Shown: in pieces, positions 10,063 to 22,149 of the stretch
Layout of the letters: every line of letters starts with the position of its first letter
Numbering within the stretch: the stretch's first letter is position 1
DNA from: Diabrotica undecimpunctata
Lineage: Eukaryota > Arthropoda > Insecta > Coleoptera > Chrysomelidae
Length of the DNA stretch: 64,000 bases
NCBI RefSeq assembly: GCF_040954645.1
Contig: NC_092807.1
Span: 3,534,001-3,598,000 of the forward strand
Direction: 5' to 3'
Position numbers and translations under genes: made by a program
Notes under the pieces: model-generated
What the model was told of the DNA's origin: nothing
The model's input: only the letters and a program-made list of their open reading frames with translations
Database searches by the model: none

Positions 10063-10474
10063 GCTAAGGGACTAGTGATGTTTAATGAGGTAGTTTCCCC
10101 TTGCTTTCCTTATCGCAGTGTAGGAGCCATTAAAACTGCTTCAGTCATGCCTCCCAGTGTCCAGTGATGAGGCGGTCCAGGATCCATTCCTATACGCCAC
10201 AACTTGGTACTGAAAACGCTGCTTCCGTTTCCAGGAAAGGGGAACTAGGCTATGCTTATTTAATGACGGCAATACAATAATTTCCTTGGGTTATTGTAGC
10301 ATTTTATAAGGTATGCTTTCCTAAGGCATACCCACTACACCCTCCAGTTTCGCCGCTGCTTGGTCGGGGATTGCTCATTCAGTATATTCGCAACTAACCT
10401 TCATATCTGAAGGCCATCCACTATCCGCCACCTGTGACCCCGCTGGTAGCCTTTAGCTTAGCCTCCACAGAATT

Positions 10475-10482
10475 AATATATA

Positions 10483-10556
<74 letters not shown>
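10475..10556. repeat. (TA)n microsatellite
   Basis: About 82 bp of nearly pure TA at the 5' end of LINE E. The open frame across it is an artefact of the repeat. Confidence 0.95.
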
Positions 10557-10562
<6 letters not shown>

Positions 10563-12057
10563 ACTATAGGATCGCAAGAAAAAAGAGAACAATTAGATCG
10601 AACATTTTATTTTCGGAATAGGTTATTTCGGTTACTATTTCTGAAGTTATCATCTAACTATTTCTGTAAAAATCTGAATGTCACCTTTCTCATCCACCTC
10701 AAAACAGATCCGCTTTGGTCCAACAGAAATTTCTAATCCACTGCAATAATTGTGTGATTTCTACTACTTCTTATTTCCTACAATTAACGGAGTCAAATTT
10801 TTTTTTTAAATGAATCAATGCCTACATATTTTTGGTCGATTTTGAGGCTGTATTTGTAACATCGAGCAATCAACTAATAACCTTAATGTAAGTAAGAGTA
10901 AAATGTCCCTGATTGTACTATAACGAATCCAAGTGTTTTCTAGATAACTATTTCTTATTTATGTGTGTCCTCAGGTACTAATGACTTAAGAGTACAGATC
11001 CCCGTTTCTTACTCTAAAAAGACTCTATATATACTTATACATACTTCTTTTTTTACTTTTTCCATACTTTTTTGCATAAAATAACATATTCAGTTTCGTT
11101 TAGCGTGGGAAAAGCCTTACATGAATTTTAAGGCGATCGAACGCAGCAAATTCTCCAAAGTTTTTATAAAAATAACCTGTCAATCATCGACACTCTCAAA
11201 ACCCCTTGAATTTTGAATAAATCCTATAGGGAATTTTCTCGTTTTCTCAGAAAACGAACGAACTCCTGCAACTTAAGCATTCGTAACATAATGGGTTTCT
11301 GGTTGGTTGGAAATATGTCCCGAAGCTTTTCCTACATCCTGACAATTTAATGAAAAGACGTAGTGAACCATGTAGTTCCACTTCTTTTCAGTGCATCTGC
11401 CATTCCCAAGAATACATTCACGTAAATTGTGTCCTGCTGGTTTCACGTCTGGAAGTTTAGGTCACTAGATACGATTTCATTAAAAATACTATCTGATAAA
11501 GTATACAACGGGAGATGGATTTGCCCCGCGGGTATACAGAAAATTGACCTTAATAAGTAGTTCTGTACGAATTATTTTACTATAAAACAACTTGAACTTT
11601 TACTCATGAGTTCCGTATGGTTCAACTTTAAACCCTGTACTTTTTTATTAGCTATAAATAATATTGCACAAGAGTTGATTAATTTTAAACACAAATCTAT
11701 GTGCCGATGATCTAATAGTTTACATTAGAAGTTGCCATAACTATTTTACAATCATTTCTTTATAAACTCGAAACATCTTTCCCAGAAAAGTGTTTTTATT
11801 ATCTTTAGTAAAGGCCTTTATTATCTTTAGTAAAAATAAAACCCATAGCAAACTACTTAGCCATAGCCCACTCTTACTTTAGATGGTATTAACATGTAGT
11901 AGTTTGAAGTGCCTTTCTTTGATTGAGATTCGACAGTTATCTATAATAGACTGATCATATTAACAAGATAACTAGATCTTCTCAGTCAAAAATAAAATTT
12001 TCTACACTGCTTTCTAAAAGATATTATAAAATGCTGAAACTACTACTCAGTTACATG
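10557..12057. other. Non-coding, no recognised feature
   Basis: No gene or element recognised in 1.5 kb. A 17-bp sequence (TTATTATCTTTAGTAAA) is directly repeated near 11796 and 11818. Confidence 0.5.
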
Positions 12058-12059
12058 TA

Positions 12060-12751
12060 TACTCAGTGACATTAGAAGTGTTACACCCAGAAGGAATAAT
12101 TTCTTGAACTTAATTTTTTGGCAACATAATGACATGTACACAGGACATGTACACAGGACAGTTGAAGTAATGGTTTGGGGGGCTATTGCCTATGGTAGCC
12201 GATCACCACTTGTATTTATTCGAGGCAATATGGCAGCTGCGCGTTATGATGATGACATCTTACAAACCACTTTAGTGCCTTATCTCGACGGCCGTCAAGA
12301 CGTCCTTTTTCAGCAAGACAACGCGTGTCCCCGTATTGCTCGTCAAACTATGGACTTTCTCCAAGAAGCTGGCGTTAATGTTTTGTTGTAGCCGCTCCGT
12401 GCTCCGGATTTAAATCCTATCGAACATGTATGGGATATGATGGGAAGGAGAGTGTCCACTTTGCACCTTCCTCCACAGACTCTGGCACAGTTAATACATG
12501 AAGTTCAAGTTGTTTGGAACGCGGTGCAACAAGCAGACATCGATCATCTCATTTTGTCAATGCCTAGACGTATACAGGAGTGTATTTAACTGCGGGGTCG
12601 CCAAACACATTAATTTTTTTTTGATTACTTGTTAATAAACATTCTTGACAACGTTATCGTTTCATTCTTGATGTAAATCTACCATATTGCCAAAAAATTA
12701 AGTTCAAGAAATTATTCCTTCTGGGTGTAACACTTCTAATGTCACTGAGTA
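12060..12751 (+). mobile_element. Tc1-like deletion derivative with 66-bp perfect TIRs
   Basis: Inverted repeats at 12058-12123 and 12688-12753 are identical over 66 bp (starting TATACTCAGTGACATTAG) and include the TA target dinucleotide. The interior keeps only the C-terminal half of a DD34E transposase, so about half of the autonomous element is deleted. Perfect TIR identity suggests recent mobility, probably in trans. Confidence 0.9.
12158..12589 (+). pseudogene. Tc1-like DD34E transposase, C-terminal half
   Basis: Reads VEVMVWGAIAYGSRSPLVFI, then YLDGRQDVLFQQDNACPR and, after a TAG at 12389-12391, PLRAPDLNPIEHVWDMMG to a natural TAA at 12587-12589. The second Asp (QQDNA) and the Glu (NPIEH) are 34 residues apart, as in Tc1. 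Relatives have Trp at the TAG (WP.R.PDLNP), so TGG to TAG. The helix-turn-helix domain and first catalytic Asp are deleted. Confidence 0.85.
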
Positions 12752-12759
12752 TATATCAA

Positions 12760-13650
12760 TCACTTCTCCGAAATTACACAAACCATCGAAAACATCTACT
12801 TATATAATCGAATACGGGCAAAAATAAATGGAAAACTAACACTAAATAATACAAGCAGTACATAAAGGTCATGGTTACTGAATGGGGAACAAAGAAATCC
12901 AGATATTATGTTATGCATACGACGCCGCATTAATCGCCAAGACAGAAGACGAGCTCCAAAGATTAACACACATCTTCAATACAACAGCCAAGAAATACAA
13001 TACAATACAATGATAATATCAGTAGAAAAAATCTAATGTATGACATCTAAATACCCACTACGATGTAAAATCGAAATTGTGGAAAAATATTAAACCAGGA
13101 AGCAAGGTTTAAATATCTGGGAATAGATATAACTAGTTACGGAGATGTTGAAGAAGAAGTACGACAACAAAGCTTAAAAGCAAGTAAAGCGGCGGGATCT
13201 CTTAATGACACAATCTGGAAGAACAAACACTTAAAACAAGAATCTAGAAAGCAGCAATTAGACCTATATTAACATACACGGCGGAGACAAGACCTGACAC
13301 ATCTAAAACGAGACGACTACTAGAAACAACAGAGATGAAAATACTCTGACGAATATCAGGGAAAAGTCTGTTGGATAGGGACAGAAGCGAAAACATAAGA
13401 AGAGCATGCAATATAGAAGACATGAATGGATGGGCGACAAAACGAAAACAAGAGTGGAACGAACACATTAGTAGAATGACAGAGTTTAGTACGAATAGCA
13501 CGAGATAAGTCACCAAATAGATGAAGCAGATGAAGGTATTGGCAGACCAAGAAAAAGTTGGTGCGATAATTTAAACAATTTAGGAGGCTAATATTGAAGA
13601 AGAAATAGGCTTTAAAGCATACATACAAGAAGGAAGAAGATGAAAGCTTT
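12760..13650 (+). mobile_element. Decayed LINE related to family A
   Basis: Degenerate RT tail without a long open frame. Recognisable stretches are LCYAYDAALIAKTEDELQRL (motif C, with YAYD for YADD), YLGIDITSYGDVEEEVRQQ, LNDTIWKNKHLKQ, TAETRPDTSKTRRLLETTEM and the end near 13640 with AAGAAGGAAGAAGA. Many stops and small indels show that it is old. Confidence 0.65.
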
Positions 13651-13876
13651 TTTGGGATGGTCGCAATTGCTTCTAATGGAGCATTTTTAAAAAACCAGTT
13701 AAAGTATTGGCTATTTCTACTGAATTTGTAATTATGTTACCTCCGTTTGATAGTGTTGTTACTTTCATTTTTTTACATTATTGCTCTAGATAATGCATGC
13801 AAATTTTTCAGTTCATAACTTAATTCTCTCACCTCACTATTAACCCATTTATTACTACATGGTTTTTTTACTTCTA

Positions 13877-15160
13877 AAGGGTGATTCATTTAGAGGTACT
13901 TTTTTCAACAAGAAAAAACAATGAAAAAAATAATAATATCATACAAAAGAACCATTCTTTACAATTACTTCTTAAAGATAATTTCTTTTAAATGTTGGTC
14001 ATGATTACGATTAAGTTGGTTCATTCTGAAGTTCCAATTCTCAATGACTCGTTTCAGCATTTCGATTGGTATTTCACCAATGACTCAAGTAATATTGGCC
14101 TACAATGCCTCAATCGTATCTGGTTTATTCATGTAGACTTTGGACTTTAGGTTGCCCCAAAAAGAAAGAGTTAAGAGGTGAGATGCTACAGAATCTAGGC
14201 GGCCAATTCACTGATTTAAAGCGTGAAATAATTTGTTCACCGAATCGTTCTCGCAGTAAAGCCATGCTTTTACGGGCTGTATGGCAAGTGGCGCCATCTT
14301 GTTGGAACCAAATGTCGCCGAGACCACGAGCTTCAATTTCAGGTACCAAATAGTCCGTTATCATGGCACGATAACGGTCTCCATTCACATTAACATTCTG
14401 GCCGGCCTCTGCTTTAAAGAAATATGGACCAACGATTCCACCAGCCCATAAACCACACCAAACAGTTGTTTTTTCAGGATGTAATAGCCACTCTTGAACC
14501 TCTTTGGGTTGTTCATCACCCCAAATATGGGCATTTTGTTTATTAACGTACCCAATAAGCAAAAAATGGGCCTCATCTGAAAACAAGATTTTTCTCGAAT
14601 TCACTGGATCTTCTGAAAGCTTATCAAGACCCATCGACTGAAACGGTGACAACTCTGAAGGTCGGTTGGATTCAGCTCTTGCACTAATTGAATTTTGTAT
14701 GCTTTTAAACCAAGATCCTTACGTGAAATATGCCAAGTTGTTGCATTTGACAAGCCAAGCTATTGAGAACGGCGACGAATCGATTCTTCATTATTTTCGA
14801 GTACAATATCCCTTACCGCCGCTATATTTTCTTCAGTACGTGCTGAATGTGGTCTATTTGGTCGCATGTTATCCAATAATGAAAACTGGGTTTCAAACTT
14901 ACTAATCGTAAAGCGAATTGTACGTTTGGTAGGCCGATTATGTGGACCATAAATTGCTCTAAGCGCACGAAACACATTCCTTACAGAACTACCATTTTCA
15001 AAATACAACTTAATAATTTCTAGACGCTGTGCCGGGCTAAGTCTTTCCAACATGAAATGTCAAAAGTACTGAACAAAAGCGAAATGTCAGTTTGACAGTA
15101 TTCATGCACGATCTTCAATCAAATCCTCACCAAAAAAGTACCTCGAAATGAATCACCCTT
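13877..15160 (-). mobile_element. Mariner-type element of the DD41D (rosa-like) group
   Basis: 1284 bp, flanked by TA (13875-13876 and 15161-15162). TIRs begin AAGGGTGATTCATTT and run on as GAGGTACTTTTTT, about 28 bp with one mismatch. Contains a decayed transposase on the minus strand. The length suits a complete element. A short antisense LINE-like remnant flanks the left side (13660-13874). Confidence 0.85.
14125..15053 (-). pseudogene. DD41D mariner transposase, inactivated
   Basis: N-terminal helix-turn-helix part starts MLERLSPAQRLEIIKLYFEN and continues to RRRSQ, then TAG at 14757-14759. A frameshift lies near 14640. The catalytic part has ILFSDEAHFLLIGYVNKQN (first Asp), IWFQQDGATCHTA (second Asp) and NWPPRFCSISPLN, where relatives have PLD. 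The second to third residue spacing is 41. The third catalytic position is Asn here, so even a repaired frame would be expected to be inactive. About 320 residues if joined. Confidence 0.85.
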
Positions 15161-15162
15161 TA

Positions 15163-16300
15163 TATACTTTTATTTATAATTATAATTAACGAAGAAGTAG
15201 TACAAAAGTCCAAAATTGATAAACATAAAGACTGAATGGGAAAGTTTCTAAGACGAATTGAGTGCGATGATAAAACTTTCTATCACATTATTTCATTTCT
15301 TATTTTGAGATATTCCGTAAGACATTTGTTTGTATTCATATTTTTTGTAACCCAAATTTATAAACCAGCGTCTGTTTCTTTACTAAACTATAATTCTTTT
15401 GTTTCAGGTAAGATTTCCCAAATACGAAAATTGCAATTACTTCTTTCTTTAGACTGATTTAAAATAATTATACACAATAGGTAAGTACAGCATATATTAT
15501 TGTAAATACAAGTTTAATATTTTATCTAGCAGATCTCGAAGGGAATACTTCTTATCGTTCGGTAATAGGTAGTTCATAATTTAAAGTTGATTTCAATTAA
15601 TCAAATCAAACATTCTCCAATAAAATCGTATTGGTAACAAAATAGTTTGTTTATTTTTTTTTAATTGACTTTTGAAAACCATTTCCGAGCTGGCATTTAT
15701 GACCAATTTCGAAAAATATAAAACTGTTATTTATTTTATATTTATTTGATTGAGAACCTTTTATGTTGTACTCGGTAAGATGAATAAGCATCGTGTGAAA
15801 ATACCTAATTTACTTACAATTTACGACGCCCTTAAAAAAGTTGTTAATGCTATTATTTTACAAAGATATAATAGGAATAGGGGTATGTCGAGCGGTTAAT
15901 GTCCATTCCAACAACCATCAAGTCCTTATTATAGTCGTTGAAAATAGGAAGCAAGCCAGTTAAGTAATTACAAATCGAGGTCTATTTTTAGACATAATTT
16001 TAAACACAAACACAACATAGACCACAAAACGATGCCTGTTGTACATGGTCGGTCTGCGTGTTTGCACTTCGTCAGTTGCTTGTTGCTGCACTTGACACAC
16101 TGTTTAATTGTTTTATATGTTACTTTAATGCAATGAATGCAAATTGTGCGCTTGTCTTGTTTACTTCTTAATTTATTGGCTCGAGAATAGAGGCGGCTAA
16201 TCGACCATGACGGTTCTTTGTCTATTATGGAACAGATTTTGTAAAAAACAACAAAAAAATTAAAAATATTATAGCCATCAATATATGTCTGATAAGGTAG
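15163..16300. other. Non-coding, no recognised feature
   Basis: A 73-codon frame at 15236-15457 has no recognisable similarity. Nothing else is supported. Confidence 0.5.
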
Positions 16301-17639
16301 TACAGCACTGTGCGAATTAATGGAATTATAGGCTGTTTTAATGGAAAAACAGTTAATTTAGAACAAAAAAATTAAATTTTGACAAAATTATAAAGGTAAA
16401 CTTACATCATTTAGTTTTAGTAGTCCCCCTTTGGCTGCAATTACTGCTTTTATCCGTTTTTACATAATATATTATATTCTACGAGCTTCCGACAGTTCCC
16501 AAATATCCTTTCATCTCGAAACCAAACCTGAATTATTTTTATTTTTGTAGTACAGTCGATTTTGCGCAATCTAGCTTTGCAAATGGCTCATAAATTTTCA
16601 ATGGGGTTTAGGTCTGGCAAATTACCGGGCCAATCTAAAACATGAATCTTCTTATTTTTGAAAAATTCCATCATTTTTTAACTTGTGACAGGGAACAGAG
16701 TCCTGTTGAAGAATCGCTCCTCCTTGAGGCTGACATTTTTGGAGTTCTGTTTCCAAACGCTGTTCCAAGATGGATTTGTATTTTTGGCTGTCCATCGTGC
16801 CTTCGATTGGTACCAAAGATCCAACCCCCATGTATGAAAAACATCCCCAAAACATTTTTTTGATTGGATGTTTTACGGTTTAATCAATATAAGATAGCGT
16901 AAGGTTTTCATTGTCAGAATTCATTGACGAATTTCGACCGCTCTCCCTGAACTATAAAGTGGGTTTTATCTGTAGATAGGACTTTTCTCCAGTGGTCTAT
17001 AGTTTAATTAGAGTATTTTTTGGCCCACAATAGTCTTTGTTTCTTCGTTCGTTCAGTTAAAAGCTGTTTTTTCTGTGGACGTATTGGCCTTCTACCATTC
17101 TCCTAAAGTCTTTTCCTAACAGTTGAGTCATGAAACACTTCATCTGATGCTGCTAGATATTATTGCAGCTTTAGGCTTTATTTTTTAAGTCCAATTTGCT
17201 CTTTCAATGTAAAAATCTTTTATCTTTTAGTGTTGTTATTCTCTTTCTTTCGCATTTTCCTAAACTTTTCACACCCATTGATCCCGTTTCTCGTGTACGC
17301 TTTAAAATCTTGTTTACTACCCCCTGACTCACTCCACACATTCTTGCGATTTCTCTTTGTGACATAGAAGTGTGTTCACTTAACGTGTTAATCTTTTCAC
17401 GCTTCCTAGGCGTAATATCCATGATGGAATTAAACGAAGCAAACTCACTAATTACCGAAAACAACAAAAAACAGTACAAAACAACACAAACTTAGAGAGA
17501 AAAGTGTTAAAACACCCTTAAATAAAAGGCAGAGAAAAGTAAGGTTATGATTTCAATGCTTGGTCAGTTGTAAACCTGTTTACAGTGTTGCCAACTGTGA
17601 AAAATGTCAGAATGATTTCAGTAATCGCACAATACTGTA
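16301..17639 (-). mobile_element. Tc1-like transposon, about full length
   Basis: 1339 bp bounded by imperfect TIRs: TACAGCACTGTGCGAATTAA on the left and, in reverse, TACAGTATTGTGCGATTACT on the right, both starting at the TA target. It encodes a minus-strand transposase pseudogene with a DD34E-type catalytic core. TIR divergence and many lesions suggest an old insertion. Confidence 0.8.
16430..17422 (-). pseudogene. Tc1-like transposase, multiply disrupted
   Basis: Start Met at 17422 (MDITPRKREKINTLSEHTSM) followed by a paired-like helix-turn-helix (SQREIARMCGVSQGVVNKIL) and the GRPR-equivalent basic linker. The middle is broken. 16855-16652 gives MFWGCFSYMGVGSLVPIEGT, then ILQQDSVPCHKLKND (second Asp); just below is VLDWPGNLPDLNPIENL with the catalytic Glu about 33 residues later. 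Several stops and frameshifts (near 17200, 16860 and 16650) prevent expression. Confidence 0.8.
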
Positions 17640-18249
17640 AATGTGCATGTTAACCATTCATTCTTTTTTCTTTTTAGTTGTTCATATTTTCTTCGTTCTT
17701 CCTAATAAACAGGCAATGTGCTTGTTTAGTTTTCGACATCTTCTAAACAAGGATTTCGGCATTTTGAGGTTGAGCAATGCTTTTCCATCTATTGAAGATT
17801 TGTCCACATTTATCATCTAGTTCCGAGAAAGCAGCAAAAAAAGTACCCTCTTTGTGACACTAACCCCTCCAGGCAAACGATAGTTGTTTTAAGTAGTATA
17901 GACCTCTATAACAAGAAGCGCTCTATTTCCTGCAATCGATTATTTGGACTTAGTTATTAACAAATTAAGGTCAAAGAACGGTCAATTTTCGTCTATCAGC
18001 AAAAAGCGCAGTATTTGAAACAAATTTGAAAGTAAGAAACTTATTAAGTCATATAAAAACATTCAAAATCCCTTTTTTTTAATGTTTCTCCTTATTTGTT
18101 GCTTAGAAATTTCCAAAATAAGTCAAAAATTTTTGGTTTTTTATAAACGTTAATAACTTTTTAAAAAATAAACTTGAACATGAATGTAAGTACATGATAT
18201 TAACTGCAGTAAATTCAAGAAATGTTGTAGTTGGTAATCAAAGTCTATT
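17640..18249. other. Non-coding, no recognised feature
   Basis: AT-rich sequence with no recognisable coding similarity. Confidence 0.5.
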
Positions 18250-18600
18250 TAGATATTTATTATCTATTACTATTGTCCATTAATCAGTTCTTCATAGAAT
18301 TGTGTTGTTTTGTTTTCAATCCATTGTTTAATTCCATATTTATATCTATGTTTATTATCATTTCTAATTTGTTTTAAATTCTTTGGTAGACAATTATATA
18401 ATTTGGGCCGTATGTAACCAACATATCTCTGGAGTATGGATTTATTACATTTAGGTAAAATTGCATTATTCCTTGAATATCTATTTTGATGGACATGATT
18501 GTTAAAGTTTAGTATTATTAGTAGTACGCACAGTTAAAAATTGACTTTCATTATATAACAGTTTGCTAGAATATCTTAAATTTTTTCCATAAATAATAAT
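18250..18600 (-). pseudogene. CR1/Jockey-like LINE C-terminal fragment
   Basis: Minus-strand translation of 18430-18270 gives LPKNLKQIRNDNKHRYKYGI, then KQWIENKTTQFYEELINGQ and a stop. This matches the usual last residues of CR1- and Jockey-type ORF2 proteins (short 'LP..I' helix, then a Lys-rich end). Upstream codons (KNLRYSSKLLYNESQFLTVR) fit the preceding segment, but frames are broken. Confidence 0.45.
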
Positions 18601-19949
18601 TCTAATTAGTTTTAAAACTATAAAGAACATACTTTATAGTTTTAATGTGACAAATTCGAAAAAAATTGCCTTTCAACGGAATCATCCACAAATCTTCAAA
18701 ATGCGGTCCTCAAAATCGGCCGGCTTTGAAACTTTTCGGACGGACCATTTCACCCGACCCAATTTTGAGTACTGGAGCCAACTCCATATTTCGCATTGCT
18801 TCTTTAATCCCCCCACCCCCAGCGGCATCATTGCCTTTAGTTTTTATATTGAAGCTGACCATTTTCGTGTAGTTGTGGAATCACCCATGTATTCCATTCA
18901 TGCGGCAGTTGTTTGTCATTATGTATTACGCCAGTCAAGACAGAAAATAAACTGAAAAAATCTTACACAGATATTTAAAGGTCCTAAAAGGTATATGAGG
19001 GGTAGTTGATGACAATTATTTGAAGACGTACAGCTGATTTTGTTTTGTTTTTTTTTAACAACCTTGAAAAGTGAAAAACATGGTTTTTTGCCTATAAAGA
19101 GTTTCTTATACATTATAGAGAAAAATGTTTAAGATAAACGTTGTAGATCATAAAAATATGGGATTTTCCAAAATAAAATACATAAACAATTGATCGAGAT
19201 AATTTAAAAAACCCTTATTTTTGTACTGATTTATAACTGCTAATAACTTTGTTTTTTGCAGAACGACATGTAATATAACTACTCAAAATTCTGGTAGATA
19301 ATGAGTTTTCAAAGTATGCTAAATTTTAAACAGAATGACCAAATAGTTTAAAATTATTTAATATGTTTATCCATGAGAGCGAATATTGCAACAGCTGTAC
19401 TTACCCAAATAGTCACTCTGGAAGTATTTTGTAAATAGCAATCGATTCTATAAGGCTTCGCTTCTAAGATTTATTAAAATTGTTATTAAAAAACAGTTTG
19501 AAAAAAGCTGACTTTTAGCTTATAAAAATTTATTATAACACGGTTTTCAGCAGGCTCAATGAAAAAATGATGAAAAACCACACTAATGTTAAAAAGCTGT
19601 GACTAATAACAAGAAACCAGCTGAGATATTGCAGCGGACAGTTTTCTCCCCTCCACTTTTCCGTGGCGGTATTTTACGAGTATTATCATTTTAATGGGTT
19701 ATAACTGTTTACTTCTTCTTTGTAAATATGATCTATAAAATGGATAATATAATTTAGATCTTCATTTATAATTTGTTTAATATTCAGCTCTTAATGTTAA
19801 TAAACAATGAAAATATGATTTTTAGAAAAAAATGCTATGTTTTTTCCTATTGGTCATAGAAATATTCCTCTTTGCGTCGACTGTCAATTCTTCCTCTTAT
19901 CAGCAACTCTTAGCAGAGTATGGGACACTTGAGACAACCCCCTCCACTT
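18601..19949. other. Non-coding, no recognised feature
   Basis: Contains a locally GC-richer patch at 18690-18860 with a 102-codon frame that I do not recognise. No terminal repeats found. Confidence 0.4.
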
Positions 19950-20020
19950 CCACTCTGACGTCACAAGCCCCGTCCATTGGCCAATGAGAACGAAGCCCCG
20001 TCCACCGACGTCACAAAGGC
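19950..20020. promoter_or_regulatory. CRE and CCAAT motif cluster
   Basis: TGACGTCA at 19956-19963 is a perfect CRE palindrome. ATTGG (19976-19980) and CCAAT (19981-19985) form an inverted CCAAT pair. CGACGTCA at 20006-20013 is a near-CRE. AAGCCCCGTCCA is repeated at 19965 and 19993. The patch is far richer in GC than its surroundings, like a CREB/NF-Y promoter. It lies about 130 bp upstream of the mariner-like ORF at 20136, so it may be that element's promoter or a host remnant. Confidence 0.35.
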
Positions 20021-20122
20021 CTGCTCACCAAGATATCCGCCACTTCTTTTTTTCGGTCCGTCAATTGTTTTTCGGCTATCATCTGTAAATTCTTCTTCTT
20101 TTCGAAGTTTTGAGTACGTTCA

Positions 20123-20860
20123 AATCAAATGAATTTTGTGGGATCAGCTGCTTAAACCCTATCACTTAACAACGGTTCAAAAGTTATTGGTTGAAGATTA
20201 TCCTAAAAGGATTGGATTTTGCGATTGGTTGTTAATGGAAAACACTCGAAATGTTAATTTTATTAGAAATATATTGTTTACCGACGAGGCTACCTTCAGT
20301 AGAAATGGAATAACAAACCACCATAACGAGCACATTTGGGCTGACGAAAATCCTCACGCCAAAAAAAAACGACTCATCACCAAAGGACTTTCAAAGTTAA
20401 TGTTTGGGCAGGAATTGTGGATAATAATAGCAATAAGGCAAAATATGTGGTTTCTACAAGATGACGTTCTACCTCATTAGAGTAATGAAGTCCGGGAATA
20501 CCTTTGCAGGCATTATCCTGGTCGGTGGATTGGAAGGGGTCGTGACGCACCTATTTCTTGGCCACCCAGAATTCCAGGTCTTAACTCCATGGACGTTTGC
20601 TTTTGGAGGTTTATGAAAGAGAGTGTATTCTGTAGCAATAGAGGACGAACAACAATTGAGGATTAGAATAATTGAAGCTGCAAATCAATTTCGTCAGAAA
20701 AATATGATTTTTCAGCGCATTCGGTTTTCCTTATTAAAACGATACCGAATGTGTATTGAAGAAAATGGGGGTCATTTTGAACATTTATTGAAATATCATA
20801 TTTATAGAGGTTATAGACATTTTTTGTACTTAAAGGGCCGTAACTCAATAAAAACTGTTT
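20123..20860 (+). pseudogene. Mariner-like (WADENPHA-type) transposase, truncated
   Basis: Reads LLVEDYPKRIGFCDWLLMEN, ILFTDEATFSRNGITNHHNE (first catalytic Asp), HIWADENPHAKKKR, then an internal deletion, MWFLQDDVLPH (second Asp) with a TAG at 20479, YPGRWIGRGRDAPISWPPRI, and NSMDVCFWRF (third Asp), ending CIEENGGHFEHLL. These are landmarks of a transposase family common in ants and beetles. The DNA-binding domain is absent. The downstream end at ~21240-21255 (TTTTTTGAAACACCCTGTAC) resembles the terminus of this family. Confidence 0.75.
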
Positions 20861-21255
20861 TTTGAAAAAAGTGACAAGAGGCAAAAAATTTTTAAAAATA
20901 ATGTGTTAAACTAATGATGCCACAAAATTCATTTTATTTCAACGTACTCAAAAGTTTGGGAGGATTTAGGGCTGCACACAGCCCCCCCCCCCCTAAAATT
21001 TTTCTGTGCACTTAGATTTTGTTGTTTCTTTTGTATGAAAAATGCTTTCAGAACAAGAAAGTAACGTGTCTATTTTTATTACAAAATGTCAAGTAGTTTA
21101 GGAGATAATGCAAAAAAACAATTTTGTAAGTTCAAAGGGCTGTAACTTTTTTTGTGTACACTTTTGTACTAAGGTAAGTTGGATTTAATCAATTTATTTT
21201 TGTCCCCGAAATGCGTGATTTAATTTATGTCATACTTTTTTGAAACACCCTGTAC

Positions 21256-21450
21256 AATTCGCATTTTAGTTAAATTTTGCGATAGATTGTATATTTTATT
21301 ATCTTTTATTTTGTAATATTGACGATTTATGTAATGTTAGTAAATTTTAATTGTTATTATTTTTTTGAGTTTTTGTAAGCTTTGTCCATAAAATTGTACA
21401 ATTTTCAGTGACAATAAAGCATATTATTTCTATTCTATTCTATTTATCCC
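21256..21450 (+). mobile_element. 3' end of a CR1-like LINE (same family as 45005-46665)
   Basis: AGCTTTGTCCATAAAATTGT followed by TTTTCAGTGACAATAAAGCA matches, on the opposite strand, the 3' tail of the LINE at 45005-46665. It ends in a TTCTA pentamer repeat (21425-21445). Contains an AATAAA signal. No coding part remains. Confidence 0.65.
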
Positions 21451-21560
21451 CTTTTTTGTACTCATATGTTAGTCCGATCTATTTTACACTGCCCTCAAGT
21501 GTTTTCACCTCTTTCTCTCTCAATAAAAGTTGTAAATAAAAGTTACGTATTATAAAGAAT

Positions 21561-21562
<2 letters not shown>

Positions 21563-21644
<82 letters not shown>
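21563..21644. repeat. (TA)n microsatellite
   Basis: 82 bp of pure TA. The open frames across it are artefacts. Confidence 0.95.
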
Positions 21645-21646
<2 letters not shown>

Positions 21647-22149
21647 AAAACCAAAAATCAGGCCCCGTTTATTCAGTTAGAAAAACCTTTATTTTTAGAG
21701 GAAAGCTTATTATACGTCTGGCTTAAAATAACATCTAAATTGTAGAGAAAATTGTTTTCTAATTCCACGCATACCAACACCTGCGGTTCGCGTACATTTT
21801 CACTAAATTTCCGCTAAAATAACACTTTCTTTGATGTGTGTTTTTTTTTATTTCGCCGCGAAACATTGGCAAAACATCAACTGTTGGTTGGGCGGGATTC
21901 GTAACAAATTTCCATCTATTATGTTAACGTAAGAAAACAGTTGAAATCGGCGATTATTATTCTAACGGCGCATCCAGTTTATTCTGTAATTTCTAAACAA
22001 ATCGAACCGAGTTGCCGTCGTCGAGGGGGTCAGGACCGTTTGTTGGATATTTGCCACAAAGTGCTACAACGTGACCACGAGGTATAAACAATGTTTATTC
22101 AAAACGAGCACCTTTTAGACATTAGTGTCCATAACTGTACGGGGATTCT

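Larger units (their letters stand above)
8090..10474 (-). mobile_element. LINE family E, near 5'-complete but decayed
   Basis: Minus-strand RTE-like element. From 10474 leftward: a 5' leader (10474-10063) with GC-richer sequence than the surroundings, an ORF start at 10062, a truncated endonuclease, the linker, RT, and a C-terminal part that stops near 8090 where another repeat begins. Most of the endonuclease is deleted (about 9520-9620). A 256-bp insert sits at 9239-9494. Its 5' end directly abuts a TA microsatellite. Confidence 0.8.
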
